A DNA stretch of 64,000 nucleotides from Halocafeteria seosinensis. Lineage: Eukaryota; Sar; Bigyra; Bicosoecida. A program made the translations under genes and the position numbers. Below the pieces are notes generated by a model. It was not told the origin of the DNA. It worked only from the letters and a program-made list of their open reading frames with translations, and ran no database searches. Positions 48,301 to 59,811 of this stretch are shown here, piece by piece (within the stretch, counting starts at the first letter, position 1; every line of letters starts with the position of its first letter). The stretch covers positions 1 to 64,000 of the forward strand of contig LVLI01000305.1 of assembly GCA_001687465.1 (NCBI GenBank), read 5' to 3'.

Positions 48301-49652
48301 TCGCGGCTTCTTGACGGCAACATGCGTACCTCATTCGTTGTTATGGAGGTCTTAGGGGTGTCGCTTGTATTATCTATACTCTCTGATCGGCTACTAAGGG
48401 ACATGGCAGGAATAGGTCGTCTCGCCATTTCAATAGTATTCTGTGCTCCCGAAGTTGCTTCGGCTCGATTATTAGCTTCCACTTCATTGCCAGTCATTCT
48501 CCCGTTTCCACTGTGCTCCGACGACGACGCTGAGGTGAAAGTGACAGTACTTTCGTTACTTGCATCGACATCAGCTGAACCGACGATGCTAGCCATAGTA
48601 GAATGGGGAGTCCTATCGCTTCTGTCACGTTCTCTCGCGGGTGTAGACGTGTCACTGACAACAGTAGCTGGAGATGCTACAGATTCCGTATTGCTCATGG
48701 ATTCTGTTGGGTCACCTACCTTCCTACCATTGCCAAATTTTGGCTCTGAACGCGCGCTCGTAACGGTACTGGCCGACTCTTCATTAAGAGAAATTATAGG
48801 CACTGTTGGAAGTACTTGGTTTTCAGCGGTCTGGTCTTGTCGTTCGCGGTGAGAATGCACTTGCTCACCTGTGTTCTTTGACAAATACGCTTTTGAAACC
48901 TGCTCCTTCGACTCATAGCTAGTCGCATCTCGCTTTGAGGTTTCCCTCTTCTCGCCTACGGTGGATGTTACAACCTGAGCGCTATCGCGCGTCGTGTTCT
49001 GCCCCTTTATTCCCGCTGTATCCTTCGTCACGTCTGCGTTGTCGCTCTTCCCTGACCTATGCTGCTTTGAGGTACTTGTACTGGCCATGTTGTTGTTACT
49101 GTCATTATCCCTCATCACGGCTATGGATGATGTACCCAATACTGTGGATGAGTTCGTATGCGTTTTGCTCTGATTGACCGACTTAGCATCGGTTCCCGCT
49201 GCCACTGGCCCATCCTCGTCAGATTCCGTGATTGTCTTGCGAGGGGGTGGTTTCTTCGCCGGTGGAGGCGGCTTCTTTTTCCCTTTCTTAGGTTTGTTCC
49301 CTGGTGGAGAAGCTTCTTTAGAAGGTGGCGGCTTCTTCGGAGGAGGAGGTTTTGGGGAACCCTCCATCGATTCACTCTTAGATTCTGCTGGCTTGGGTGG
49401 CTTTGCAGAGCGCGGTTTCTGTGGTCGTTTAGTAGGCGTGGATGGAGACGACGCATCTCCTTTTGCAGCAGCACTTCCCTTTAGTGAATGCTTCGATTCT
49501 GGTTGATCACCTGGGTTGTGTGTTGACGAGGCAGGAGCAGGGGGAGGTGGTGGCTTTTTACTCGGTGGCTTCGGTTTGGGACCTGGAGGAGGTGGTGGCC
49601 CCGAAGACACGCCACTAGAAGTCGCCCCACTGCTTTGTGTGGTGCCTGACAT
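45384..49652 (-). CDS. 1378-residue orphan: proline-rich N-terminus, disordered middle, coiled-coil C-half
   Basis: Three exons: 49652-48330, 48261-48240 (22 bases), 48175-45384. I do not recognise the family. Residues 10-135 contain many PPPP and KKPPPP runs like those of WASP-interacting and formin FH1 regions. Residues 135-830 are Ser/Thr/Glu-rich low complexity with an Arg/Lys patch (KGIFKRFGLGRKSL) that could bind acidic lipids. From about residue 830 the composition becomes that of a folded helical protein: QRLRQFEALQRVNSELEKSL, then WFPSLLQQLCFCYLLKLC, long heptad-rich helices, and a very basic end. An actin- or membrane-linked scaffold is a reasonable guess but nothing proves it. The micro-exon joins the two halves in frame. 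Confidence 0.72.
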
Positions 49653-50826
49653 CACTTTCACTCAGCAGTGACGGTCGCGATCTTGCTAAAACTCATGCTC
49701 ATTGGACGAGCAGCTAAACACAGTCAAGCTTTAGCAGATTCACACACATTGTACCCAGATAATCCTTTCACCAACGTGAGTACCCCCCTTACATTCAGAT
49801 AGGATGCTAGCAACTATCCACGCATCAATCCTTCCATGCAGTTTTTGCGTATAGAAACAGAGGCTCTGAGCAGTGCGCACACCTTCGAGGTTGAAGTTGC
49901 GTCCCGGACTCCCAGTTTGAAGAAAGCAAGATAGCGGACATCGACGGTGAGGGGTGGCCAACTGCAAACTTGCGAATCAAGTTGCGAGGAAAAGAAAATT
50001 ATTCTCTTATTCTATCTGGACATTTTTGTTACTATTAAAGCAGTGTAAAGGGGTTCGGCATCGTCGGTTGTTCGGTACAAGTGGACATGATGAGACTGGA
50101 GACAATCCGTTCGAGGCCTTTAGGAATCCTCGGCAGGCTAGGTAGGATGCGGAGTTACCTCTTGTGGGTGGGAGGACACTCTAGGTTATTCCGTGGCCCA
50201 GCTAGTACAATTTGTTGTACTGGAAGGTACTGTTGGGGTGGTAGAAACGCTGGAAGCAGCTGATACAGTGTACCCGGCGAGGATCAGAGCAACGTTCTGC
50301 AGGCTTAGGCTGTCTGTGACCACAACAACTGAACCCAGGTTACCAAGACGTCATATGGGCACAAACATCCTCTACAAAAAAAAAAAAGTGTCATAACTTC
50401 CGGTTAAGCGGCACTAGAACAATTCCAATTCCTCCGGCATCGAAAGATCGGTGCCGTCTCGACCGTGTGGCTCCTAAGAAGACATGTCCAAGTAACTCTC
50501 TTTCAAATGTCAAGGTATTGATAGTGACAATAAACTCTGAGTTACCCAGATGATGACGGTAATTATCATCTTGGGAATATTCGGTTAGGGTGAAGTAGAT
50601 GCAACCAGGTGGATAAGTTAGTGTGGCAACGGGCTCCCTGAGAAAACTTCAACAATAGAAACATGAACTAGTAGTTTTGTCCATCCTCCATTGAGCCACT
50701 AGTGTTGTACAAATAGTGGAAATATACGTTCTGGTAATTCCACTACCAAAGCAGCTATGCACGTAGCCGCTGAGCATGTTTCATTGCTGATCTCCGTCAA
50801 CGCGCCATAAGATTGGAAACGGAAGA
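49653..50826. other. Gene-free region of 1.17 kb
   Basis: Divergent promoter space between the large orphan and the p25-alpha gene. It includes an A12 tract at 50376-50387. I found no exon with a matching partner and no structured RNA. Confidence 0.6.
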
Positions 50827-52518
50827 ATGCATCGAAGCCTTGAGGAAGACCCATATTCGCTTATTGGGTGGGTTTTTGAGGAAGAGGTTAACATTCCTGG
50901 AACAGCGAGTATACCAAAGGTTCGAGAAGACTCAAGTCCGAAGAAGAATCAGCTATGGTTCGATATGTCATTGATGGGTAAGCTAACGTGTGACATGGAA
51001 CTCCGTTATTTCGCTATGTTTTACTATGGCGTTCGCCCCTTCAAAACTAACAGATGCGAGAGCATTTCATCGGTTCTTCATGCGCTATGATCCTGAACTT
51101 AATACAGCAATAACAGCTCGTATGTTTGCGAAATACGCAAAGCGACTGAGCAAGTTTGACTCGCCGGAGCATGGAGGACAAAAACAAGAAAATGAAACGT
51201 AAGCGAAGAGTCCTCATTCTGAAGCATTCCCAAATGATTAGTGGACACCGTTTGCACCCTTATCAGAAGGAGTTTTCTCACGTTGGAAGGCTTCATCAAA
51301 GCCGTTGACGCTGTCATAAGGGAATCAGGGAAAGGTAAGTTAGACCCCATGACCTTATCTCTCCTGTGGACAGTATAACTGGCTTGGAAAACCTCGATAT
51401 TGACAGGGTCGTTCGAAAGTTGGATCGCCAAAAATATTTCTACTAGATACAAGAACAAAACGAATTCTCCTTCGCGCAACTCAAAATATTTGGGGACCCC
51501 TCCTAGGAGGGCTTCTTTGGGTTCGACACGAGGATCTACTACCAGCAGTGTCACACACAGCGAAGTTGCAGAGGTCCGCGAAAAGCCTGAGGAGAAAGAG
51601 AACGCAGAAACTCAACAAAAAAAAGTGGAGAGTCCTACTCAAGATGGAGAAAGGGATTTCACCAGTCACAACAAAGGGAATGTTAGTTATGGAGCAGGAA
51701 TCGGGTCTCCTAGTTTTAGAACTTATCCCCGTGACCTGGACAACAGTGAAACAATTGCCAGTTCATACAACGGCTCAGAGGATGAGCATTCAGGAACCTC
51801 TTTAAGAAAGAAAAGATATACTGCTTTTCTCAACAAGTTTCCACGACAATCAGTCTCTGCTGAAGGCAGTCGTCGATCCACAACGGCCGGATCTCGTCTG
51901 TCCTTCACCCAAAGGGATCTCAGCGATGTGTTCAAAGAATATCCAACAATGACTGAGAAAACAGCGGAAGTAATAGTAAGATCGAACGCATGCAGCAACG
52001 GACAAATCGAGAGCTACGCTACAAGAAAGCCTAGCATTAAACCTCGTGAATTGCAGCACAGAAGAATTTTAGGTATTGCTCTAGATGGAACCGTAGATAG
52101 AAAACTCGGGTACTTCATCAGTCCTCTACGCGAAGATCTGTGGACCGAAGCTACCCGTTACATTCCAGGTGATGAAACCACCAAGAGCTGGAATGGGTCA
52201 GGAAAGGCGCCTAGTGACACAGTACCTTCTTATGCTTACAAACATGCAGCCGAGTGCTCTCGACGAAGCGGAAAGGGAAATGTGTTCGATAGGCTAACCG
52301 ATGTTCGTGGGTATACAGGTACCCACAGACACAGATTCGATATGAAAACTGGTAACGGCCGAGGACTGATTGGTCGGGATCAGCCTGGGACCGACATTGA
52401 GGCAACATCAGCTTGCTTTGAGGCTGGAGTTCTGCCTTCGTACTCCCACAATGTGACCCGCATGGCAAGTCCTATCATTGGAGGATCTTGGAACAAAAAA
52501 GCATCCCATCGACTATGA
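50827..52518 (+). CDS. p25-alpha / TPPP-motif protein with long disordered middle
   Basis: Four exons: 50827-50977, 51054-51198, 51267-51334, 51407-52518; 491 residues. TPPP/p25-alpha proteins bind and bundle microtubules and are common in ciliated organisms. Residues 415-440 carry the hallmark C-terminal p25-alpha sequence: FDRLTDVRGYTGTHRHRFD followed by GNGRGLIGR. The N-terminal 140 residues are helical (ARAFHRFFMRYDP, FLTLEGFIKAVDAVI) and may be a divergent p25 core, which is EF-hand-like. Residues 140-360 are Ser/Thr/Arg-rich and probably disordered. The protein is much longer than animal TPPP (about 220). Stop is 44 bases from the opposed PH-domain gene. Confidence 0.75.
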
Positions 52519-52562
52519 AAACGCGTATACATCATACACTGAATTTATATGTCAAATTAATA

Positions 52563-54122
52563 TTACCACGTCTCTTCATCACTTTCAGAATTATTTTCAT
52601 CGTCATCTTCAGCGTCTTGATTGTTACCAGAACTGCCTGTGGCAGCAGCGCCATTACTTGTAGCATTTTGCTGATTTTCACCCGCCATCAAGTATCGCTT
52701 CTTCGCTTGCAAGGCTTGCTTCATTATATCAATCTTCTGTGCATCCCGGCGAACCTCGTCCACTCGTTCTTCGAAGAAACTCTTGAGAGTCTTCACATCA
52801 GCGAACACATCTATATCCAACTTTACACCACTACGTCGCAACGCCTCGTCGAGCCTTCGCAGACTATCCTCGGCCACTTGAAGCTTCCTCTCTAGGCGTT
52901 TCCTCTGTCTCTGCTCCCTCTGTAACCTATCAGAGTTTTCTTGTACTTCCTGTAATTTCTTTTCCATATTATCTTTCTCGATGGACATGGCTTCCAGACT
53001 ACTTCTGAGTTCTTCCTGATTTTGATTCATGGTGGTAACCTCTTCCTCCAAGGCTGACCTTTCCTCCGCCAACCGTTCTTTTTCTTGTTCAAGCTTTTCT
53101 GCCTTCTTCTTCAATTCTTCTCGTTCTTCCTCAGTCATATCTACATTAGATTGTTGTTGCTCCAGCTGTGCCTTTTTCGCAGCTTCTTCTGCTTCTTCTG
53201 CTGCTTTTCTCTTCGCCTCAAGCTGCTTTTCAGTTTCACTTTGTTGCTCCTTCAATTTCTGCTCTAGCTCCTCTCTTTCTTTTTGCATTTGATTCTCAAG
53301 CTCTTCCACCTTTTCTTTCATTTCCTCTGTTTGCTTAGCTTCTTCTGCCAGGCGTTTCTTTTCCTCCTGCTCTTCCCTAAGCTTGAGCGCGTTTTGTTGG
53401 AGTTCCTCTGCATCAGCAGATGCCACATACGCATGCACGTCTTACATCCACTCATTTCACGCCCACTCATACATACCTAACGCCTTGTTCTTTTCTTCTT
53501 CGGCCGCCGTTCCTTCCGCCTGTAGTTTTTCAATCATTGAGTCTCCTAGTAGAGCGTTCTCCATAGTTCTGCGGAGGCAACCATGGAGTAGATGAACAAG
53601 CGCCCACCACTCCGTCGAAACAGCTTGTCACGTACACTCGACCGCAGTCGTTTAAGGTCTCGAGCCACGCTTTCTGCTCATCAGCCGATTCACAAGCCAA
53701 GACAAGCTGACGACCTACGTAAAAATCCGGATGCGACACCTTCAATCCAAATTTGCATCCTTTAGGACCACGTTCGCACTTCTCTGTAGTACATCCTCCG
53801 AGGGGGATTACTCCCTGCGTTACGAGCTCTATATAAGAAGGGATCTAACGACAACATACCGAGGCAAGAAGCAACGTACCTTCACTTTAGTATCAAAATG
53901 TTGAGAATCTGGCGATTTATTTGGAGAGTAGAATAGCAAGAAGCCATCTTTCGCAACAAACAGTCGTTTTTGCCAGCGCTCAGAATCAGGTCTGCATGCA
54001 GTGGAGACTCGGTGAAAAAGGTTAGCAAAGACATTAGATGTGTGTACCAATGCTTACTTGGACATTGGCAACTTGTACAAGTAGCCAGCACGCTGATGCT
54101 TAGCTCTTATGTCACCTGACAT
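52563..54122 (-). CDS. PH-domain and coiled-coil protein
   Basis: Five exons: 54122-54058, 53991-53880, 53814-53636, 53568-53477, 53407-52563; 430 residues. Residues 10-112 form a PH domain: AGYLYKLP, then RWQKRLFVAKDGFLLFYS after intron 1, strands around GVIPLGGC, and the closing helix SADEQKAWLETLNDCG with its invariant Trp. PH domains bind phosphoinositides or proteins at membranes. About residues 118-340 are an uninterrupted Glu/Lys/Gln coiled coil with ERM-like charge density. The end is acidic and Asn/Ser-rich. All introns are 66-80 bases with CAG acceptors, two of them TGCAG. No specific orthologue recognised; a membrane-to-cytoskeleton adaptor is an inference. Confidence 0.88.
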
Positions 54123-56394
54123 TTCCTCGCTGGCCTTGGTTGAGCCACTTTGTCACAGGCTATACGTGTGGACGAAAGCAAAGCTGACAGAGATAAAAAA
54201 AAAAAACCTCCACGGCTTTCTTCTCTCAAATAAAGGCAAAAGAATGTCTACAGAACGGCTAACACACCCAAATATTGACAAGGTGCGTACGCTGGTTTGT
54301 TCTGAGCGGGCCGTCTGTAGAGGTGCTCCGAAGAGACAAGAAGGGCAAACTCGTGCTAAAACAAGCGCGACGCCTTCAAAAGAAGACTTTCCGAATAGTA
54401 GGCCTCACTCACACTCCCTGTATTATGCTGTAGAGTGGTTCAAAGGGACAAGAAAGGACTTCGACCCTCCCTTGTCGAAGAACGACGAAAAGCAAGTTGG
54501 CAGAGTTGGGTTGAATACCAGCACTAGTGTAGCCCTGCACAGCTAATTTGTAGGATCCAACGCGATACTAGAATATATCAGCTGTCGCATAAAAGAAGTG
54601 TAACGATCCTTGGAAACGCAAGGTACTAATGCCACCTGGAGCACCGAATGGCAGATTCGGGGATAACGTTGGCGCCCTGCCGGCTGCGGAAAGGGAAAGT
54701 CAGTGGTACAACGTGGATCACAGACTGCAACTTGGGTGTGCGTCGACATGCACACTATAGTACACGTATCTGCGAATGATGGAGATCTACCAATACAATG
54801 ATAGAAGTAGTATCACAGGATACTTCTTCGCGGAAAGCCACCCGGTGAATGTTTCGAGAACTTCAAGTCGCAGAGTTGTTCAATTACAGGGTAACACAGT
54901 TGCACATCCCACGTATGGGGTAAGAGAGGTGTAGAGTTTAGAGTTACGTCAAGTGTTTGGATGCTTTTCTCACTCGTTATGGCCTTGACCAAGAACCGAT
55001 TATAGCTTGTGGTGTACAGGCAGTGCCCGGAGTAAGGGGCTTCAACAACCAACCAAGGAGCCAAGGACAACATCACTAACCATGATGCAACCCATACCTT
55101 AATCTTGTTTTCCGAAGTAATGAGCGATGCGATATGAACAGAGATTGCCCCAAATGCTTCGCCGTCTCTGCCTTCGCATCTCCAACTCCAAAGCATTAAA
55201 AGGAGTACGTTGTATACCAAATGTAGACGATGCCAAACGAAGGAAAGAGTGCTTAGACCATGTTGTCTTCCTCCTCTTGGCGTTAGCAACAGCGGTAACT
55301 TTGTTCAGTTTAGAACACAGAGAAACGCCGTCTCATGTATGGTGACTCGGGGCGATATCTGGTTACGCTACTGGTAAGATTGATGGAATCGTTTCCACAA
55401 CGATCTTCACGCTACGGCCGGCAAGTTCCTGTCGTCATTCTCTCAGTTCTCTTTCTCGTAAATGCACATTGTATGAGTATTTCAGGCGTCTCCTGGGACG
55501 AATCCGCACCATGATTCATCATCCAGATTATCCACGTGGCCAGAAAACTGCTGTGTACCATCGTGGACCACGTTTAGTTGCTTGCAAGGCTCTAAGCTCG
55601 ATATCCTACCTACAGTTTGCACTCTGCATGCCAATTTGCGTTCTTCGTCCTACCCCGTAGAGAAAAATCACTCATATGACCCGTAACTTACTCTGTGCCC
55701 AAGGCTAAGAAGACTAGGAGTTTATCAAGCAACCAGCAGACTGCATAACTCCTTCCTATTCTGAGTTCTCTAGGGCCGAAGTCTGCTCTATCAGATGAAC
55801 AACGTGTATTACGCAGGGCACGCGCCCATATGTGATCAATCGATAGCCGTAATATTATCCATCTCAGTCTGTGATTCTCAGGCAAGCGCGGGTTGTGAAG
55901 GTCTGTTGCGGCGACGTCCTGGTGAACTGCTCCTTTATACCGGTAATGTTTGGTTACAGTGAAACGCGCTCGGATAGACACGTTGTCCTAATAAATTCCA
56001 TACAGAGAGAGAATAGCGCATTGTTAGTGATCTGCCCTGGGTTATTTTGTACGGAGTGCTGCTGGTGAAGGCACGCGTACTCTGAAGGTGACGTTTTTGT
56101 CGGTCTCTATTCTCAATGTAAGTGGGTTTTATGAATGTACTTTGCTCCATGTAAATTCTCTATAGCGTCAGTTATATATAGAGGAGTGTCGCTGTCTCTG
56201 GCTACCAGCAGCCGATAGGGGTAGATTCAAGGCACGAGCCTTGCCTTTTGTTACTGTGTCAGATGAGTGTTTATGGCTTAACTCATGCTATGCAGATATC
56301 GTACGTGTTTTAGATTATAGATTGAAAGATCGGTGTATTACATTCTGAGACGATAGAAGGAACGGGGACGAAGATCAGCTGCAGAACGCAACAC
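54123..56394. other. 2.27-kb gene-poor region
   Basis: The longest stretch without a firm gene. Two weak candidates: a plus-strand frame from the ATG at 54244 to 54546 (100 residues, basic, no family) and a minus-strand frame 55289-54813 that lacks a good ATG but has two hydrophobic segments (VYNVLLLMLWSW and WVASWLVMLSLAPWLVV). A small hairpin CAAGGC/GCCTTG lies at 56228-56243. No tRNA or spliceosomal RNA was recognised. Confidence 0.4.
54813..55289 (-). CDS. Possible membrane protein fragment
   Basis: A 158-codon open frame starting at TTG with two hydrophobic stretches and no recognised family. The first in-frame ATG is about 150 bases in. It may be the last exon of an unseen gene, or noncoding. 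Confidence 0.2.
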   Translation of the reverse strand: MLTPRGGRQHGLSTLSFVWHRLHLVYNVLLLMLWSWRCEGRDGEAFGAISVHIASLITSENKIKVWVASWLVMLSLAPWLVVEAPYSGHCLYTTSYNRFLVKAITSEKSIQTLDVTLNSTPLLPHTWDVQLCYPVIEQLCDLKFSKHSPGGFPRRSIL

Positions 56395-57756
56395 ATGACA
56401 TCCGCCACAAGCACGACTACCACCACGAGTACGGAACTTCACGATTCAAAACAGGACTCATCAACGTGGGTAATGGATCCTGATTGGGAGGAATATACCC
56501 CAGAAAAGGGATCATTTGTGCATCATATGATCGCGGGGAGTGCAGCTGGTATAGCTGAACATGTAAGTTAACGAGGACTCTTGAGATTTCGATCCGTGTG
56601 TTCTCACGCGGAAAGCTGTGTTCGCTGGATGCTCTTGCAGGTGGGCATGTTTCCCTTAGATACATGGCGAGTAAGTTTTTTGCATTCATTCCGTATTTGG
56701 CACTGCTTTCTTAATTGAACTGGATGTCGTGTACAACTACAGACGTTTACCCAAGTACATCGCGGTAAATCCCCATCAATTACGTTTGCCAAGCTTCTGA
56801 AGCAATATGGATTTTGGAGGCTATGGAGAGGAGCCCCAGTAATGATAACGGCATGCGTCCCGTCGCATGCCGCTTATTTCAGTGTATATGAGGTTGCTAA
56901 ACGTGAACTAGGAGTAAATCAACCGGGGCACCATCCGTTATCAGCAGGCTTGGCAGGCGCTTTGGCTACAATAATGCATGATGCGATCATTACACCCATG
57001 GACGTGATAAAGCAGAGATTGCAACTTGGCTATTATTCTGGTTTACTTGGATGCATGAAAGACATTTATACATCGGAAGGAATTCCTGCCTTCTTTCGCA
57101 GCTACCCCACAACGTTACTGATGAACATCCCCTACGCTAGCGTTGTGGTCGCTACCAACGAGAGTATGAAACAAGTGCTACAGCCTCATGGTATACAGGA
57201 TATGCACTCCTATCTAATCAGTGGAGCAGTTGCTGGTGCAGTGGCTGCAATAGCGACGAATCCCCTAGATGTCTTAAAAACTCGTCTCCAGACTCAGCGA
57301 TGCTGTGCACCAGCCTTCAACGCTGATACACCTCCGCTAGATGGTGCCTGTAAGGCCGATCAATCAACTGAATGTCCTGTAACCTCGGAAGCAGCAAAAC
57401 AGGGAGGGCATGGTTCCTATAGTCAACCCGCAGCAGCAACGGCTAAAGCGAGCGGTGACGGTATGCACGGTTCTAATACAATGCGTCATTCGGGGGCGCC
57501 GACCGTCAAACCTTCGGGTGGTGGCAAAGCCAGCATTTATACAACCACGCGGCTCTTGGAGAAAGCAGCCCCGCAGTATCTCGGTCTGGTTGATACGACA
57601 AAGAAACTCATAGCAGAGGATGGATACAGAGGTTTCATGAAAGGGGTAAATGCCAGGATACTTACACATACACCAAGTATGGCAATTTCATGGGGAACCT
57701 ATGAATTCATCAAACATTTTCTGGCAGAACATTTTCCAGCTTCTGGATCAACATAA
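56395..57756 (+). CDS. Mitoferrin-type mitochondrial iron carrier (SLC25)
   Basis: Three exons: 56395-56562, 56641-56670 (30 bases), 56743-57756; 403 residues. Mitoferrins import iron across the inner membrane for heme and Fe-S synthesis. The marks are AGSAAGIAEH, PSHAAYFSVYE, ATIMHDAIITPMDVIKQRLQL, FFRSYPTTLLMNIP and ATNPLDVLKTRLQTQ, the last two very characteristic of mitoferrins. Three carrier repeats are present. Repeat 1 has PLDTWRTF, where the usual K/R two places after the helix-breaking motif is Phe. Repeat 3 is extended by about 75 Gly/Ser/Ala-rich residues between the signature and the next helix. The 30-base second exon codes exactly the first PxD motif. Confidence 0.9.
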
Positions 57757-57841
57757 TGCACAATAGACTCCCTAAGAAACTCCCACAGTTCCACCCGCAC
57801 GCTTATTCGTCTCTTTACCTCAAGATTCAGATTATGCCTCC

Positions 57842-58009
57842 TTATCTATGGGAAGGATGAATCAACGCTTGTGTCCCAATGGGGTTGCTCCAACACTTTT
57901 TGGGGTCTTGATGTTGAAGTTTGTACCACCTCCAGTACAAGATAGCTATTACAAGGAGCACGAGCACGACTGCAGCCCCTACAATAGTTGCAATAACTGC
58001 AGTTGACAT
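57842..58009 (-). CDS. Possible single-pass membrane microprotein
   Basis: A 55-codon frame from ATG 58009 (or 65 codons from 58039). Residues 3-25 are one strongly hydrophobic helix (AVVLVLLVIAILYW within it), followed by a basic, Trp/His-rich cytosolic-looking tail of about 28 residues. No family recognised. It lies in the 320 bases between mitoferrin and ZNHIT2 and its start is 70 bases from the ZNHIT2 start. Could also be a chance frame. Confidence 0.3.
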   Translation of the reverse strand: MSTAVIATIVGAAVVLVLLVIAILYWRWYKLQHQDPKKCWSNPIGTQALIHPSHR

Positions 58010-58079
58010 TTGCGCACTCACCTGTCTTTTGCTGTGCATGCATATATTTGAGAGCGCCTGACAAACCTGCTTAATTGTG

Positions 58080-59805
58080 ATGGAGTCGCCTCACCGCCGC
58101 GTTTGTATTGTGTACGTATTGGTCTCCTACTACAAGACAGGGTGATACACTTTTAATATATATTTTATTTTACTTTAATGTTCCGTCTTTCTGCAGATGC
58201 CAAAGGACTAGCTCCAAATATACGTGTCCGAAATGCAGCACGCCATTTTGCTCGAGTTCTTGCTACAAAGTGAGTTCTTTGGAAGCCTTATACACGCATG
58301 GTTAATTTTGCTTGCTGACTGGTATTATCTTCTCCTTGGAATGAATGCAGAAACACTCGAGTGAATGCACAGAGTTCTTTTATAAAACACACATTGACGA
58401 ACATGTACCCGTGTCGGACGTGCTACACGACCATGTCAAGCAGAAGACATTGGATGTTTTAAGGAGGGAAGGATTGCACTATAATCAACACCCTGATGGA
58501 GAGCATGCTAACGGGGATGGCGTTAACTCGAACCCCTGTAATTACGAGGATGAAGAGGAGGGAAGCCAGCAGACTCAGCAGCAACATTATGAGAGTCAGA
58601 ATTCATGCTTTGAATTGAGCGATAGGTTGTATAAACTTGCGGTATCAGATAACCTCAACATCGATGATTTAAGCCGCGAAGAAAAAATCCAGTTTCGTCG
58701 TGCCCTTGTAAATGGCGAATTATCGAAATATGTGCCTGAGTGGGAGCCATGGTGGAAGAAGTCGGAGAAACAACACAATCGGATCGTACACAGGAAGCTT
58801 GGGAAAAGCTTTATTCAGGAGATACGTCCCAATTCTACAGAGCGAACATCTCAAAATTCAACGCGAGACAGTGAAATCCCAGATGACGCAAAGTTAAGTG
58901 GCTCGGATCCGGTGGAGGAAAGTCATTTAAGCAAAGAGGATTACAGGGCCGCTCAAGACATACTTCGCGACGTCAAGCGATACTGGGAAGAGGAAAGATT
59001 GACACCTTCCATAAAATGTTGTGCGAAACGAATTCCCATGCTCTCTGAACTGTACTCTGGGGAAGTATCTAAGGAGATAACCAATGATATCGTGAACGCT
59101 CTATTGTCCTATGCGTACACTGTCAGAACATACTATGGTGACGTCGACTCCAACGTAGAAGAAGTGGCGGAAGTTTTCATAAATTGCTCTTCAGTTCTTA
59201 ATGAGAAGCAGCACTTTGCTAGCCTGGAGTCATCTGTAAATGAGGGAATAACTTCGATCTCGCGGCTTACCTCGTCGCTCTCTCGCCGGTCAATACTGAA
59301 GACCGCATCTATGCTGTTAACTGACGTTCGAGAAATTCTGAGCTGTTCAACGTTTGTCAAAGATGCAACATGGGATTGCTATCGCATCTTGGAAGCAGCG
59401 AAGAGATCTCTGAAGAACAGGAGTAGGGAGGCTTCTCAAGCGACGATAAGGGCCAATATATACAACAATGATGAGAATGATGATAGTCAGAAACATTGGG
59501 CACACAGCAATCTGCGGCGACACACGAGGAGATACAAGGAGATCGAAAATAAGCTATGGTTTATTTTAGCATATGTTTCAGACAGTACCAATCAAGAATC
59601 CCTAGAAAAGCTACGAGATGGGGTGGAATACTACCAAAAAGAGTACGAGTGGAAGATGAGAGATCAACGCGGTGGCGCGGAATATGAAAAGATCCTATCT
59701 TCAAATGCTACTGGTCAGGTTCCATTCATTTCTACTCTTGAAAGCTTCCAGGAAGTGAAGAAGCAAAATGAAAATACAGCTACGGATCTCAGCGAGATGG
59801 ACTGA
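58080..59805 (+). CDS. HIT-type zinc-finger protein, ZNHIT2-like
   Basis: Three exons: 58080-58111, 58197-58269, 58351-59805; 519 residues. The HIT finger spans all three exons: CIVC, then YTCPKCSTPFCSSSCYK, then KHSSEC, giving the full set of Cys and His ligands. Further on, LSKYVPEWEPWWKK is the PW-x-PWW-type motif seen in ZNHIT2. ZNHIT2 works with the R2TP chaperone in assembling U5 snRNP, including BRR2 and PRPF8. The C-terminal 300 residues are helical and poorly conserved. The protein is somewhat longer than human ZNHIT2 (about 400). Its stop is 6 bases from that of V-ATPase subunit a. Confidence 0.8.
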
Positions 59806-59811
59806 AAAACC

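Noticed and set aside
49158-49506. Gly/Phe-rich and Arg/Trp-rich plus-strand frames
   Set aside because: Antisense of the proline-rich coding repeat.
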